Below are positions 8,825 to 18,833 of a DNA stretch of 64,000 bases, piece after piece; position 1 is the stretch's first letter; each line of letters opens with the position of its first letter. Source of the DNA: Tianweitania sp. UT-5YL-CI-8 (GTDB lineage Bacteria > Pseudomonadota > Alphaproteobacteria > Rhizobiales > Rhizobiaceae); contig NZ_JASCRR010000002.1 of the NCBI RefSeq assembly GCF_030010215.1, positions 124,001-188,000 on the forward strand. Direction: 5' to 3'. Both the position numbers and the translations under genes were made by a program. Under the pieces are notes generated by a model. It was not told where the DNA came from. It was given only the letters and a program-made list of their open reading frames with translations, and ran no database searches.

Positions 8825-9826
8825 ATGACCCTTCTGCATCGCCGTGCCTTCCTCAAAAACGCGACCGCTGTCGGCGCAGGTGCGCTGTTCGCGCCCGCCA
8901 TCGTCGGACACGCCCGCGCGCAGACGACACTGACCATTGCGTCGCTGTTCGGCGACGATAAGCCGGAGACCAAAATCTGGCTGAAGATACGCGATCTGGT
9001 CGAGGCAAAGCTGCCCGGCCAGTTCCATTTCAACATCGTCAAGAATGGCGCGCTCGGCGGCGAAAAGGAGGTTGCGGAAGGCGTCCGCCTTGGGTCGATC
9101 CAGGCCAGCCTGTCCACCGTGTCGGCGCTGTCCGGTTGGGTGCCGGAGTTGCAGATCCTCGATCTGCCGTTCCTGTTCCGCGGTGGCGAGCATGTGAGGA
9201 AGACGGTGCAGGGCGACACGGGCCAAGAGCTCAAGGAAAGACTGCTCGCGCAAAACTTCGTCGCGGCCGATTTCATCAATTATGGTGCGCGCCATCTCCT
9301 GGCCAAGGAAGCAGTAACGCGGCCGGAGCAGCTCGAGGGCAAACGCATCCGCGTCATCCAAAGCCCACTGCACACCAAGCTGTGGAGTTCGTTCGGGATG
9401 ACGCCGATCGGCATTCCGATCACCGAGACCTATAATGCGCTTGCGACCGGCGTGGCTGACTCCATGGATCTGACCAAGTCGGCCTATGCTGGCTTCAAAC
9501 TCTACGAGGTCGTCCCTTATCTCACCGAAACCGGGCACATCTGGGCTTCAGGCGTGGTCTATTTCTCCGCCAGTTTCTGGAACGGCCTGCCTGACGAGCA
9601 GAAGGCTGTCTTCCAGGAGGCTGCGAGGGAGGGTTCTGCGCATTTTAACCAGCTCATCATCGACGACGAGACCATCTCTATGAAAACAGCGGTCGAGCAT
9701 GGCGGACATATCGTTGAGCCGGAAGACCGCGCGGCATGGGAGAAAGGCGCGTACGGCGTTTGGGATGACTTTGCCGAGATCGTCGGCGGAATGGACAAGA
9801 TTGAGGCAATCCAGCAGGTAACGTAA
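8825..9826 (+). CDS. TRAP transporter periplasmic substrate-binding protein (DctP-type)
   Basis: A 333-residue protein with a twin-arginine type signal (RRAFLKN, then a hydrophobic stretch and ARA cleavage region around residue 34). The mature protein follows the DctP fold: a TLTIAS start, GGEKEVAEGVRLGSIQA, the basic substrate-pinning region EGKRIRVIQSPLH, and ATGVADSMDL. The Arg in the RVIQ region is the usual residue that binds the substrate carboxylate. An AGGA-like ribosome site precedes the ATG. It lies 12 bp downstream of the fused DctQM gene and delivers the substrate to it. Tat export of a TRAP binding protein is known but less common than Sec export. Confidence 0.9.
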   Translation: MTLLHRRAFLKNATAVGAGALFAPAIVGHARAQTTLTIASLFGDDKPETKIWLKIRDLVEAKLPGQFHFNIVKNGALGGEKEVAEGVRLGSIQASLSTVSALSGWVPELQILDLPFLFRGGEHVRKTVQGDTGQELKERLLAQNFVAADFINYGARHLLAKEAVTRPEQLEGKRIRVIQSPLHTKLWSSFGMTPIGIPITETYNALATGVADSMDLTKSAYAGFKLYEVVPYLTETGHIWASGVVYFSASFWNGLPDEQKAVFQEAAREGSAHFNQLIIDDETISMKTAVEHGGHIVEPEDRAAWEKGAYGVWDDFAEIVGGMDKIEAIQQVT

Positions 9827-9877
9827 AAGCTGCGAAACCGCCCAGAGTTCGCGTTTTTCGGCGGATACAGGGCTCGG

Positions 9878-10837
9878 TCATTCCATCGCCTTGCCCAGAG
9901 TATCGGCGACATAGGCGCCGCGTTCGCCCATAGGCAGCGGCGCACCGGTGGTGGAGTCGATGCGGGTCTGATGTTCCAGTTCGGCGTTGATCTGCGCACC
10001 CATGATCACGATGATGACCGACATCCACATCCAGACCATCAGGCCGATCAACGTTCCAAGCGTGCCATAAGTCAGACTGTAGTTGGAAAAATTGGTGATG
10101 TAATAGGAAAAGCCGAGCGAGGCGAGCAACCACATCGACGTCGCGAACAATGCGCCCCAGGTGAGCCAGCGCAGCTTTGCATATTCGCGGCTAGGCCCAT
10201 ACCGGTACAGAACCGCCATGGCGAAGCTCACCACGATTATGATCAGCGGCCAGCGCAGAATGGAAATGACTATTTCAGTGAAGCGGTCGAGATAGATGTA
10301 CTGCAGCATCGCCGGCAGCACACCGAGCGCGAACACCACCAATGCGACCAGAAACAAGGCGCAAAGGGTGAAGGCCATGACCATGGCCGTACGCTGGAAG
10401 AAGCCTCGCGTTTCCTTTTCGCCATAGGCGACGTTCATGGCTTCGAAGAGAGCAGCCAGACCGTTATGGGCGCTCCACAACGCAATTGCCAAGCCGCCGA
10501 AAAAGCCGATGCTCAAAGAGGATGTCCGCTGATTGACCAAAGCAGTCAGCTGATTGGCAAGCAGGTCGATACCGCCAGGCGGAAAAAGGTCCGAGAGAAG
10601 GTTGAGCTGCCGGCCAATCGCTATCGGATCGGAGATGAAACCATAGAGCGAAACCAGGGCGGCCAAAGCCGGGAAAATGGCCAGCAGCAGATAATAGGTC
10701 ACACCTGCGGCAATCAACGACACGTTGTCGAAGAACAGCTTCTGCAGCACGCGCCAGCCGACGTCAAACCAGCCCAGCGCCGGGATTTCGGAAGGAGTTG
10801 ATGCCTCCCGACCGCGATGCTTTTCGTCCTTCGTCAT
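9878..10837 (-). CDS. YihY/BrkB family inner-membrane protein
   Basis: A 319-residue protein with about six hydrophobic helices. It shows the family hallmark DNVSLIAAGVTYYLLLAIFPALAALVSLYG near residue 40, the segment LWSAHNGLAALFEAMNVAYGE, and the C-terminal TYGTLGTLIGLMVWMWMSV helix. The short charged N-terminus is cytoplasmic. I chose the ATG at 10835-10837 (MTKDEKHRG) with GGGACG upstream over the 40-codon longer frame, whose extra part is not family-like. Function in this family is unsettled; the old RNase BN name is considered wrong. A possible EcfG-type promoter lies about 35 bp upstream, so stress induction is plausible. Confidence 0.85.
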   Translation of the reverse strand: MTKDEKHRGREASTPSEIPALGWFDVGWRVLQKLFFDNVSLIAAGVTYYLLLAIFPALAALVSLYGFISDPIAIGRQLNLLSDLFPPGGIDLLANQLTALVNQRTSSLSIGFFGGLAIALWSAHNGLAALFEAMNVAYGEKETRGFFQRTAMVMAFTLCALFLVALVVFALGVLPAMLQYIYLDRFTEIVISILRWPLIIIVVSFAMAVLYRYGPSREYAKLRWLTWGALFATSMWLLASLGFSYYITNFSNYSLTYGTLGTLIGLMVWMWMSVIIVIMGAQINAELEHQTRIDSTTGAPLPMGERGAYVADTLGKAME

Positions 10838-10870
10838 ATCGTCCCATATGCCGTGTTGCCCTGGTCGGTG

Positions 10871-10896
10871 AACACCCGAGCATAGCTGCGGGTTCC
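10871..10896 (-). promoter_or_regulatory. Possible EcfG/RpoE2-type promoter for the BrkB-family gene
   Basis: On the minus strand, GGAAC (10896-10892) is followed by 19 bases and TT (10872-10871), fitting the GGAAC-N18-19-TT pattern known for EcfG sigma factors of Rhizobiales. The predicted start would leave a leader of about 25 nt before the ATG at 10837. It lacks the full CGTT found in the better sites in this window, so chance occurrence is possible. Confidence 0.35.
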
Positions 10897-11092
10897 GGCC
10901 TTCTCGCATTTGCGAGATAAACACCATGCAAAGCCTGCCGCAAGGAAAGAACGCCAAGGCGGAGTGTCGAAGGACTATTGAGGGCTGCGGCCTTCATTTG
11001 CCTAACCGCTCGACTTGTCAGCGAGGCAAGCATAGGAAATATCCCTATGCGCCGCATGACCGCGCGTTGCTGCTTTGAGTTAGAGTAGAACC

Positions 11093-12889
11093 GTGAGAAT
11101 CAACCAGATCACCAATTGGGCCTATGGAGTTACCGTCATCCTGACGGTGCTGTCTGGCACAGCCTTCATCCTGTCGTCGCGCAGCGCCACACAGGAACGC
11201 GAGGCGGTGCAACAGCACCTTACGCTCGACGCTCTGGCGGAGGATGTGGCGCTCGGTACCGAACTCCGCAGCGACGAAGCCCGGCTTTACGTCATGCGCG
11301 GCGATGAGAGGCATCTTGCGGGCTTCTATCTCAAGGAAGAGGCCGAGCATCAGCGAGACGCGGCGATCAAGAGCGTCCAGCAATATGGCGTGACGCCGCC
11401 AGAGCAAGCACTACTTCAACAAGTGGAGCGAAAGGCACAAGAACTCGACCAAATCGAATTGGCCGCCATCGAGGCGTATCGCATCGGCAATCAACAGCGC
11501 GCGCAGCAGATGCTCTTCAACGACGAGCATGTTCGTCTGCAGACCGAACTTCTGGAAAGCGTCGGCCAGTTCCGGAAGATGACGGCGCAGCGCACGGATG
11601 CGGCGCTCAATGCGGCGCGGGAGCGGAGCGATTGGCTTGGCTTTGCTGCGCGTATCATGCTGACGATGACGGCTGCTGTTTTCATCGGGGTCCTCTACTT
11701 CGTGCTCAAGCGGCGCGTTTCGGTGCCTTTGACCCGCATGACCGGCATCGTCACGCGTCTCGCTAAGCAGGACTATGCGGTCGAAGTTCCGCTTGATATG
11801 CGCCGCGACGAAATCGGCGAAATGAACGACGCTATCCACATCTTCCGTGAGAACGGTTTGGAGCGGGCCCGGCTCGACGCCGAGCGCAGGCAGGACCAAG
11901 CGACCAAGGATCTGATCCTGCAGATGATGCACCGTCTGCAGGCCTGCCAGGTGCAGGCGGAATTGGCCGAGATAGTGGCGCGCTTTGCGCCGCAGATTTT
12001 CCCGAGTCTAGCGGGCCAGCTGTTCATGCTGAATGAAAGCCGAACACAGCTGTCACAGGTCGGAAGCTGGCTCGATCCGCGGAATTCAACACCCTCATTC
12101 GCTCTGGGCGCCTGCTGGGGCCTGCGCCGCGGACATCCTCATGTCAGCAATCGCGGCGAGAGCGACATCACCTGCCAGCATCTCGAAGAGAACGCGCTGT
12201 CCGGATTGTGCGTGCCGTTGATCGCTCTGGGCGACACCATCGGGCTTCTCTATTTCGAGGAACGGTCGGGCGAGCCGTTCGACGTCGAGACCTCGCGTCT
12301 TTATCTGGAGCTGATCGCGGAAAATGTCGGACTGGCGGCGGCCAATCTGCAACTGCGTGAAAAGCTCACCAATATGGCAATCCGCGATGCGTTGACCGGG
12401 CTTTTGAACCGGCGCTCCCTCGATGAGACGCTGAACCGCTATATCCGCGAACAAGGCCAGCATCCGCTCATCTGCCTGATGATCGACATCGACCATTTCA
12501 AACGCTTCAACGACGTGCACGGTCACGACGCCGGCGATGCCGTCATGCAATACGTCGCTCAGATACTTGTCGACACCGTCAAGGATGCCGGCAGCATCTA
12601 CCGTTTCGGCGGCGAAGAATTCACAGTTCTGATGCCGGATATCGATCATGCCGCCGGGTTCAAAATCGCGGAGAAGCTGCGCACCGCCATCGGCACCACG
12701 CCGTTTTCCCATCGCGGCCGCGTGCTTGGTCATGTTTCGGTATCCGTTGGCATCGCCTCCTCGCCCATGGGAGGGTCAGTTGCCACCCTTATGACGCGCG
12801 CGGACGCTGCCCTGCTCGAAGCCAAGAGTGCGGGTCGCAACGTGACGATATCGTCGGACCAGCCCAAGCTGGTGGCGAAACAAGGCTGA
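11093..12889 (+). CDS. Membrane diguanylate cyclase (periplasmic sensor, HAMP, GAF, GGDEF)
   Basis: A 598-residue protein. A first membrane helix (about 8-28), a CHASE3-like helical periplasmic region (30-180), a second helix (about 187-207), HAMP (208-260, with VPLTRMTGIVTRLA), a GAF-like domain (about 285-425) and a GGDEF domain (430-590) can be seen. The active-site loop is GGEEF, which is catalytically competent, and RDALTGLLNRRSL marks the domain start. The product-inhibition site RxxD is absent: the position holds KDAG. The protein should make cyclic di-GMP in response to envelope and cytosolic cues. The start is a GTG at 11093. It diverges from the BrkB gene, and its stop lies inside a terminator hairpin. 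Confidence 0.9.
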   Translation: MRINQITNWAYGVTVILTVLSGTAFILSSRSATQEREAVQQHLTLDALAEDVALGTELRSDEARLYVMRGDERHLAGFYLKEEAEHQRDAAIKSVQQYGVTPPEQALLQQVERKAQELDQIELAAIEAYRIGNQQRAQQMLFNDEHVRLQTELLESVGQFRKMTAQRTDAALNAARERSDWLGFAARIMLTMTAAVFIGVLYFVLKRRVSVPLTRMTGIVTRLAKQDYAVEVPLDMRRDEIGEMNDAIHIFRENGLERARLDAERRQDQATKDLILQMMHRLQACQVQAELAEIVARFAPQIFPSLAGQLFMLNESRTQLSQVGSWLDPRNSTPSFALGACWGLRRGHPHVSNRGESDITCQHLEENALSGLCVPLIALGDTIGLLYFEERSGEPFDVETSRLYLELIAENVGLAAANLQLREKLTNMAIRDALTGLLNRRSLDETLNRYIREQGQHPLICLMIDIDHFKRFNDVHGHDAGDAVMQYVAQILVDTVKDAGSIYRFGGEEFTVLMPDIDHAAGFKIAEKLRTAIGTTPFSHRGRVLGHVSVSVGIASSPMGGSVATLMTRADAALLEAKSAGRNVTISSDQPKLVAKQG

Positions 12890-12907
12890 TCGTCGGCGAT
12901 CAGCCTT
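12882..12907. terminator. Bidirectional terminator between convergent genes
   Basis: A perfect 11-bp stem (AAGGCTGATCG paired with CGATCAGCCTT) with a TCGG tetraloop spans the end of the diguanylate cyclase gene and the convergent oxidoreductase gene. The cyclase stop codon at 12887-12889 lies within the stem. Only short T/A runs follow, so it may also be an mRNA-stabilising hairpin. Confidence 0.7.
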
Positions 12908-12912
12908 GTTCA

Positions 12913-13929
12913 TCAAGCGACCTTGATGATCAGCTTGCCGAAATTCCGGCCTTCCAGCAGCCCCTTGAACGCCTCCGGCGCATTGCGCAGACCATCCACA
13001 ATGTCCTCCCGGTAACGCACGCGGTCCGATGCGATCCATTCCGACATGTCCGTGTAGAACTGGCGGCGCTGGTCCATGAACTCGCGCTGGATAAACCCGC
13101 GGATCGACAGGCTGCGCGTCAGCACTGTGCGCATCAGGGCGGGAAGCCGGTCGGCTTCCTTGGCGTCCGGCGTGTTGTACTGCGCAATCAGCCCGCAGAC
13201 CGGAACACGCGCGAATTCGTTGAGCTGCGGCATTACCGCATCCCAGACGTGACCGCCGACATTCTCGAAATAGACGTCGATGCCGTCCGGGCAGGCCGCA
13301 GCGAGTTGTTCGGCGAAATCAGGCGCTTTGTGGTCGACCACGGCATCTAAGCCCAGTTCATCGCGTACGAAAGCGCATTTCTCCCGACCGCCGGCAATGC
13401 CCACGGCGCGTGCGCCTTTGATGCGCGCAATCTGGCCCACAGCCGACCCGACCGCACCCGATGCAGCCGCCACCGCGACCGTCTCGCCGGGCTTGGGTCG
13501 GCCAATGGTCAGCAAGCCGGAATAAGCGGTGAAGCCGGGCATGCCCATGATGCCCAGCGCTGTCGTGACGGGAGCGGCTGCCGGGTCGAGCTTGCGCAGT
13601 CCGTTCGCATCCGCCACAGCAAAGCTCTGCCAACCGGAATGCGACAGCACGATGTCGCCGGGCTTGAATGCGTCGCTGCGCGACTCCAGAACCTCGGCAA
13701 CCGTGCCGCCTTCCATGACCTCGCCAAGCTCGACCGGCTTCGAATAGGATTTCGCATCGCTCATCCGACCGCGCATGTAGGGATCGAGCGAAAGATAGAG
13801 GACCTTCAACAGCACCTGCCCCTCGCCCGGCTCTGGCAGTTGCGCTTCCTCGATACGGAAATGCTCCGCTGTCGGCGCGCCTTGGGGTCTTTTGGCCAGC
13901 AGAACCCTGAGATTTCTGGTGTCGCTCAT
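12913..13929 (-). CDS. NADP-dependent oxidoreductase, MDR superfamily (leukotriene B4 12-hydroxydehydrogenase/curcumin reductase type)
   Basis: A 338-residue zinc-independent medium-chain reductase. The family signatures LSLDPYMRGRM (near residue 48), the glycine-rich nucleotide motif AAASGAVGSAVGQIA and the GIAGGREKCAFVRDELGLD segment are visible, with VYFENVGG and GLIAQYN later. It should reduce alpha,beta-unsaturated carbonyls with NADPH in the cytoplasm. AGGAG lies about 10 bases before the chosen ATG (13927-13929). The same frame stays open upstream to about 14325 with no stop, giving an odd N-terminal extension that is not family-like; see the finding. It converges with the diguanylate cyclase gene. 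Confidence 0.88.
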   Translation of the reverse strand: MSDTRNLRVLLAKRPQGAPTAEHFRIEEAQLPEPGEGQVLLKVLYLSLDPYMRGRMSDAKSYSKPVELGEVMEGGTVAEVLESRSDAFKPGDIVLSHSGWQSFAVADANGLRKLDPAAAPVTTALGIMGMPGFTAYSGLLTIGRPKPGETVAVAAASGAVGSAVGQIARIKGARAVGIAGGREKCAFVRDELGLDAVVDHKAPDFAEQLAAACPDGIDVYFENVGGHVWDAVMPQLNEFARVPVCGLIAQYNTPDAKEADRLPALMRTVLTRSLSIRGFIQREFMDQRRQFYTDMSEWIASDRVRYREDIVDGLRNAPEAFKGLLEGRNFGKLIIKVA

Positions 13930-14449
13930 ATCGTGCATCTCCTTGTCCGTTTCACGAAAGGAGCCGCATCCCTTCACTATAGAAACCGCGGCTCGTCCCT
14001 CCGAACTGAACATAGCGACTGCGCCGGGCTCTTCACACCATTTGAAAAATGCTTCAGCACTTTCACAAGAGTGCAAGTCGAGTGTGTCCTTGCCAAGCGT
14101 CAAAACAAGGTGATCGGGTAACGCGGTTGCCATCTTCGCTTGCCTCTTTGGCATAGCCAGCGCTATACCGTTCGAAACTGGCGCTTGCGTCAGCGTCCGG
14201 TGACGCGGGAGGGCCGCCGGGTCATGATACGATACCTTTCGATCCCTCCAATGTGCCCAGGCGCCTTGCCGCGGATGGAATGGTTTTCGAAGGACCATCC
14301 ATGCGCCTGCGATCACCCTGCCCAAACTTTAGCTCAGCGACGATTTGCCTGCACTCGCGCGTGTGGCCAAGGCATATGCATGGTGCTCTGAAACAAGAAT
14401 GAGACCATCGGACAGCCAATCAATTCAATAACACTATCTGGAAACATCC
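13930..14449. other. Intergenic region with in-frame upstream extension of the oxidoreductase
   Basis: About 520 bases precede two divergent genes. On the minus strand the frame of the oxidoreductase remains open to 14325; a possible ATG there or at about 14154 (MPKRQAKMATALPDH) would add about 75 residues including LDLHSCESAEAFFKWCEEPG, which looks protein-like but is not recognised. The plus side presumably holds the promoter of the PQQ dehydrogenase gene. No RNA gene, repeat or known operator is evident. Confidence 0.4.
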
Positions 14450-16879
14450 ATGGAACATCGTACAAACGGCATCTCGCGACTGGCCAGACTATGGCTCATC
14501 GTCCTCGGCGTTGTCATCGCGCTTGCCGGACTGTTTTTCGTCGTCGGCGGCGCTATGCTGGTGTCGCTTGGTGGCAGTCTTTACTTTCTTATCGCCGGCG
14601 TCGTGCTGGTTATATCAGGCACGATGATCGCCATGCACAAGCCGGTTGGCGCCGTCCTATTCGGACTGGTGTTCCTGGCAACCGCCATCTGGGCGATGTG
14701 GGAAGCCGGCCTCGATTTCTGGCCGTTGATCTCACGTCTCCTGGCGATGTCGGTCGGCCTTGTGGTCGTCGCCCTGTCCTATCCGCTGCTGCGCCGCGCC
14801 GCAGGCCAGACCCGACTCCGCGCAGCCTCCTTCGGCACTGCAGCGGTGGTCGCTGTCTGCGCGGCAGCTGCCTTTGCAGCGATGTTCGTGCCGCACCCGA
14901 CCGTCAGGTCAAACGGCACAGGCCCGGCGCTCACTGCGGTAACGCCGGAAACCGAGCAGAAGAACTGGGAGCATTACGGCAATACGGCCGGCGGCAGCCG
15001 TTTCGTCGCCCTGGACGAAATCACCCCCGACAACGTCAAGGACCTGGAGGTCGCCTGGACCTACCGCACCGGCGACACCCCGATCAGCCCTGGCGCCAAC
15101 GGTGCCGAGGACCAGCAGACCCCGCTGCAGGTCGGCGACACGGTGTTCCTGTGCACCCCGCACAACAACGTCATCGCGCTCGACGCCGATACCGGCGCCG
15201 AGAAATGGAAGGCCGAAATCAACGCCAAGTCGTCGGTCTGGATGCGCTGCCGCGGCCTCGCCTATTTCGATGCCACAGCGCCGCTCCAGCAACCTTCAGC
15301 GCCCGGCTCGACCCCGGTGACGCCGGTTACGGTCGCTTCGGGTGCCGCCTGTGAACGCCGCATCCTGATGAACACCATCGAAGCCGAACTCATCGCGCTC
15401 GATGCCGACACCGGCGCGTTCTGCACCGACTTCGGCACCAATGGCCGCGTCGACCTCAAGATCGGCCTGGGCGACGCGCCCGATCCGAGCTACGTTCTGA
15501 CATCGGCCCCGACGCTTGCCGGCACCACCGTTGTCGTCGGCGGGCGCATCGCCGACAATGTCTCAGCCGACATGCCCGGCGGCGTCATGCGCGGCTTCGA
15601 CGTCGTCACCGGCGCGCTGCGCTGGGCGTTCGACCCCGGCAATCCCGACATCACACTGTTGCCCGCTCCAGGCCAGACCTATACGCGCTCCACCCCCAAT
15701 GTCTGGGCCTCGATGTCCTACGATCCTGCACTGAACACTGTGTTCATGCCCGTGGGCAGCCCTTCGGTCGATCTCTATGGCGCGACCCGCACGCCGCTCG
15801 ATCACAAATACGGCGCATCGATGCTGGCGCTGGATGCTACCACGGGCCGCGAGAAATGGGTCTACCAGACCGTCCACAACGATCTGTGGGATTTCGACGT
15901 GCCGATGCAGCCCTCCTTCATCGACTTCCCCAAGGCGGATGGCTCGACTGTGCCCGCGCTCGTCTTCGGTACCAAAGCCGGCCAAATCTATGTGCTCGAC
16001 CGCGCCACCGGCCAGCCACTGACGAAGGTCGATGAAGTACCGGTCAAGCCAGGCAACATCCCGAACGAACCTTATGCGCCGACGCAGCCGCTGTCCGTCG
16101 GCATGCCGCAGATCGGCACAGGGCCCCTTGCCGAAGCCGACATGTGGGGCGCAACACCGTTCGACCAGCTCCTGTGCCGCATATCGTTCAAATCGATGCG
16201 CTATGAAGGCCTCTACACCGCGCCCGGCACCGACGTCTCCCTTGCCTTCCCCGGCTCGCTGGGCGGCATGAATTGGGGCGGCATCTCTATCGACCCCAAC
16301 AGCGGCTACATCTTCATCAATGACATGCGCGTTGGCCTCTGGGTGCAGATGATCGAGGCCGCGCCCTCCAACCAGACCAACAGCGGCGGTGAAAGCACCA
16401 ACACCGGCATGGGCGTCGTGCCCATGAGAGGCACGCCCTACGCCGTCAACAAGAACCGCTTCCTGTCGCCGCTCGGCATCCCCTGCCAGGAGCCTCCTTA
16501 CGGGACCATGACGGCGGTCGACATGAAGACCCAGCAGATCGCCTGGCAGGTGCCAGTCGGCACCGTGCAGGATACCGGCCCGCTCGGCATCAAGATGCAT
16601 CTGCCGGTGCCGATCGGCATGCCGACGCTGGGCGGCACGTTGGCAACACAGGGCGGCCTGCTCTTCATCGCCGGCACACAGGACTATTATCTCCGCGCCC
16701 TCTCGACGGCGACGGGCGAGGAAGTGTGGAAGGCCCGCCTGCCTGTCGGCAGCCAGGGCGGACCGATGAGCTACAAGTCGCCCAAAACAGGCAAGCAGTA
16801 CATCGTCATCTCCGCCGGCGGTGCGCGCCAGTCGCCCGACCGGGGCGACTACGTCATCGCCTACGCTCTGCCGGATTGA
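14450..16879 (+). CDS. Membrane-bound PQQ-dependent dehydrogenase, glucose/quinate/shikimate family
   Basis: An 809-residue protein, close to the about 800 residues of this family. Five hydrophobic helices occupy about residues 10-150, which in relatives anchor the protein and bind ubiquinone. The rest is a periplasmic eight-bladed PQQ propeller, starting NWEHYGNTAGGSRF with the quinoprotein W-motifs such as ALDADTGAEKWKAE, DATTGREKWVYQTVHNDLWD and GPMSYKSPKTGKQYIVISAGG. It oxidises a sugar or cyclic polyol in the periplasm and passes electrons to quinone. The neighbouring pcaFJI genes favour quinate or shikimate as substrate over glucose, because quinate is degraded through protocatechuate; this is inference. 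It ends at a strong terminator. Confidence 0.9.
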   Translation: MEHRTNGISRLARLWLIVLGVVIALAGLFFVVGGAMLVSLGGSLYFLIAGVVLVISGTMIAMHKPVGAVLFGLVFLATAIWAMWEAGLDFWPLISRLLAMSVGLVVVALSYPLLRRAAGQTRLRAASFGTAAVVAVCAAAAFAAMFVPHPTVRSNGTGPALTAVTPETEQKNWEHYGNTAGGSRFVALDEITPDNVKDLEVAWTYRTGDTPISPGANGAEDQQTPLQVGDTVFLCTPHNNVIALDADTGAEKWKAEINAKSSVWMRCRGLAYFDATAPLQQPSAPGSTPVTPVTVASGAACERRILMNTIEAELIALDADTGAFCTDFGTNGRVDLKIGLGDAPDPSYVLTSAPTLAGTTVVVGGRIADNVSADMPGGVMRGFDVVTGALRWAFDPGNPDITLLPAPGQTYTRSTPNVWASMSYDPALNTVFMPVGSPSVDLYGATRTPLDHKYGASMLALDATTGREKWVYQTVHNDLWDFDVPMQPSFIDFPKADGSTVPALVFGTKAGQIYVLDRATGQPLTKVDEVPVKPGNIPNEPYAPTQPLSVGMPQIGTGPLAEADMWGATPFDQLLCRISFKSMRYEGLYTAPGTDVSLAFPGSLGGMNWGGISIDPNSGYIFINDMRVGLWVQMIEAAPSNQTNSGGESTNTGMGVVPMRGTPYAVNKNRFLSPLGIPCQEPPYGTMTAVDMKTQQIAWQVPVGTVQDTGPLGIKMHLPVPIGMPTLGGTLATQGGLLFIAGTQDYYLRALSTATGEEVWKARLPVGSQGGPMSYKSPKTGKQYIVISAGGARQSPDRGDYVIAYALPD

Positions 16880-16896
16880 AGCCGGAGCAAGCATTG

Positions 16897-16924
16897 AAAA
16901 AGGCGCCTCGCGGCGCCTTTTTTG
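16897..16924. terminator. Intrinsic terminator, probably bidirectional
   Basis: AAAAAGGCGCC, loop TCGC, then GGCGCCTTTTTT forms a compact GC-rich stem with a T-run on the plus strand and an A-run (T-run on the minus strand) on the other side. It lies 18 bp after the PQQ dehydrogenase stop and 28 bp before the convergent pcaF stop, so it can serve both genes. Confidence 0.9.
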
Positions 16925-16951
16925 TGTGTTGAGGAAAAGAGGCCTCTGCAG

Positions 16952-18160
<1,209 letters not shown>

Positions 18161-18161
18161 G

Positions 18162-18833
18162 TCAAACCTCCGGTACGATAAGGTCGGCCACGGTGGCGCC
18201 GACGACGAGTTCGGCTCCCGTCACAGCCTGCAATTCCTCGACGCTCATGCCCGGCAACTTCTCGCGCAGGACAAAGCGACGGTCCACGATGTCTATGACG
18301 GCAAGACTGGTGTAGACGGTCGTCACACAGCCGACGCCCGTCAGAGGAAGGCTGCATGCCTTGACCAGCTTGGGCTCGCCCTTCTTGGTGACGTGGTCGG
18401 TGATGACAGCGACGCGCTTGGCGCCATGCACGAGGTCCATTGCGCCGCCCACCGCCGGGACCGAACCCGGTCCGGTGCTCCAATTGGCGAGATCGCCGGT
18501 CTCGGCAACCTCATATGCGCCGAGAATGGCAACGTCCAGATGCCCGCCGCGCACCATTGCGAAGCTGTCGGCATGGTGGAAGAACGCCGCGCCGGGATTG
18601 AGCGTCACCGCCTTCTTGCCGGCGTTGATCAGGTCCCAGTCCTCCTCGCCGGCGGGCGGGGCCTCGCCAAAATCGAGAATGCCGTTTTCGGTGTGGTAGA
18701 TCACCTCGCGACCATCCGGCTTGAACTTGGCCACCATTTCGGGAAAGCCGATGCCGAGATTGACATAGGCGCCATCGGGAATGTCCTGCGCGGCGCGCCA
18801 GGCGATCTGTGCGTTGGTCAGCTTGGCGATCAT
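18162..18833 (-). CDS. pcaJ: 3-oxoadipate CoA-transferase subunit B
   Basis: A 223-residue beta subunit of a family I CoA-transferase. The catalytic Glu lies in HTENGIL near residue 50 within the family SENG-like signature, and VNLGIGFPEMVA and MDLVHGAKRVAVITDHV are typical. With PcaI it transfers CoA from succinyl-CoA to 3-oxoadipate. Its ATG overlaps the pcaI stop by one base (TGATG), so synthesis is translationally coupled in a 1:1 complex. pcaF follows directly. Assignment to 3-oxoadipate rather than acetoacetate or 3-oxoacid in general rests on the pcaF neighbour and the IclR regulator. Confidence 0.92.
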   Translation of the reverse strand: MIAKLTNAQIAWRAAQDIPDGAYVNLGIGFPEMVAKFKPDGREVIYHTENGILDFGEAPPAGEEDWDLINAGKKAVTLNPGAAFFHHADSFAMVRGGHLDVAILGAYEVAETGDLANWSTGPGSVPAVGGAMDLVHGAKRVAVITDHVTKKGEPKLVKACSLPLTGVGCVTTVYTSLAVIDIVDRRFVLREKLPGMSVEELQAVTGAELVVGATVADLIVPEV

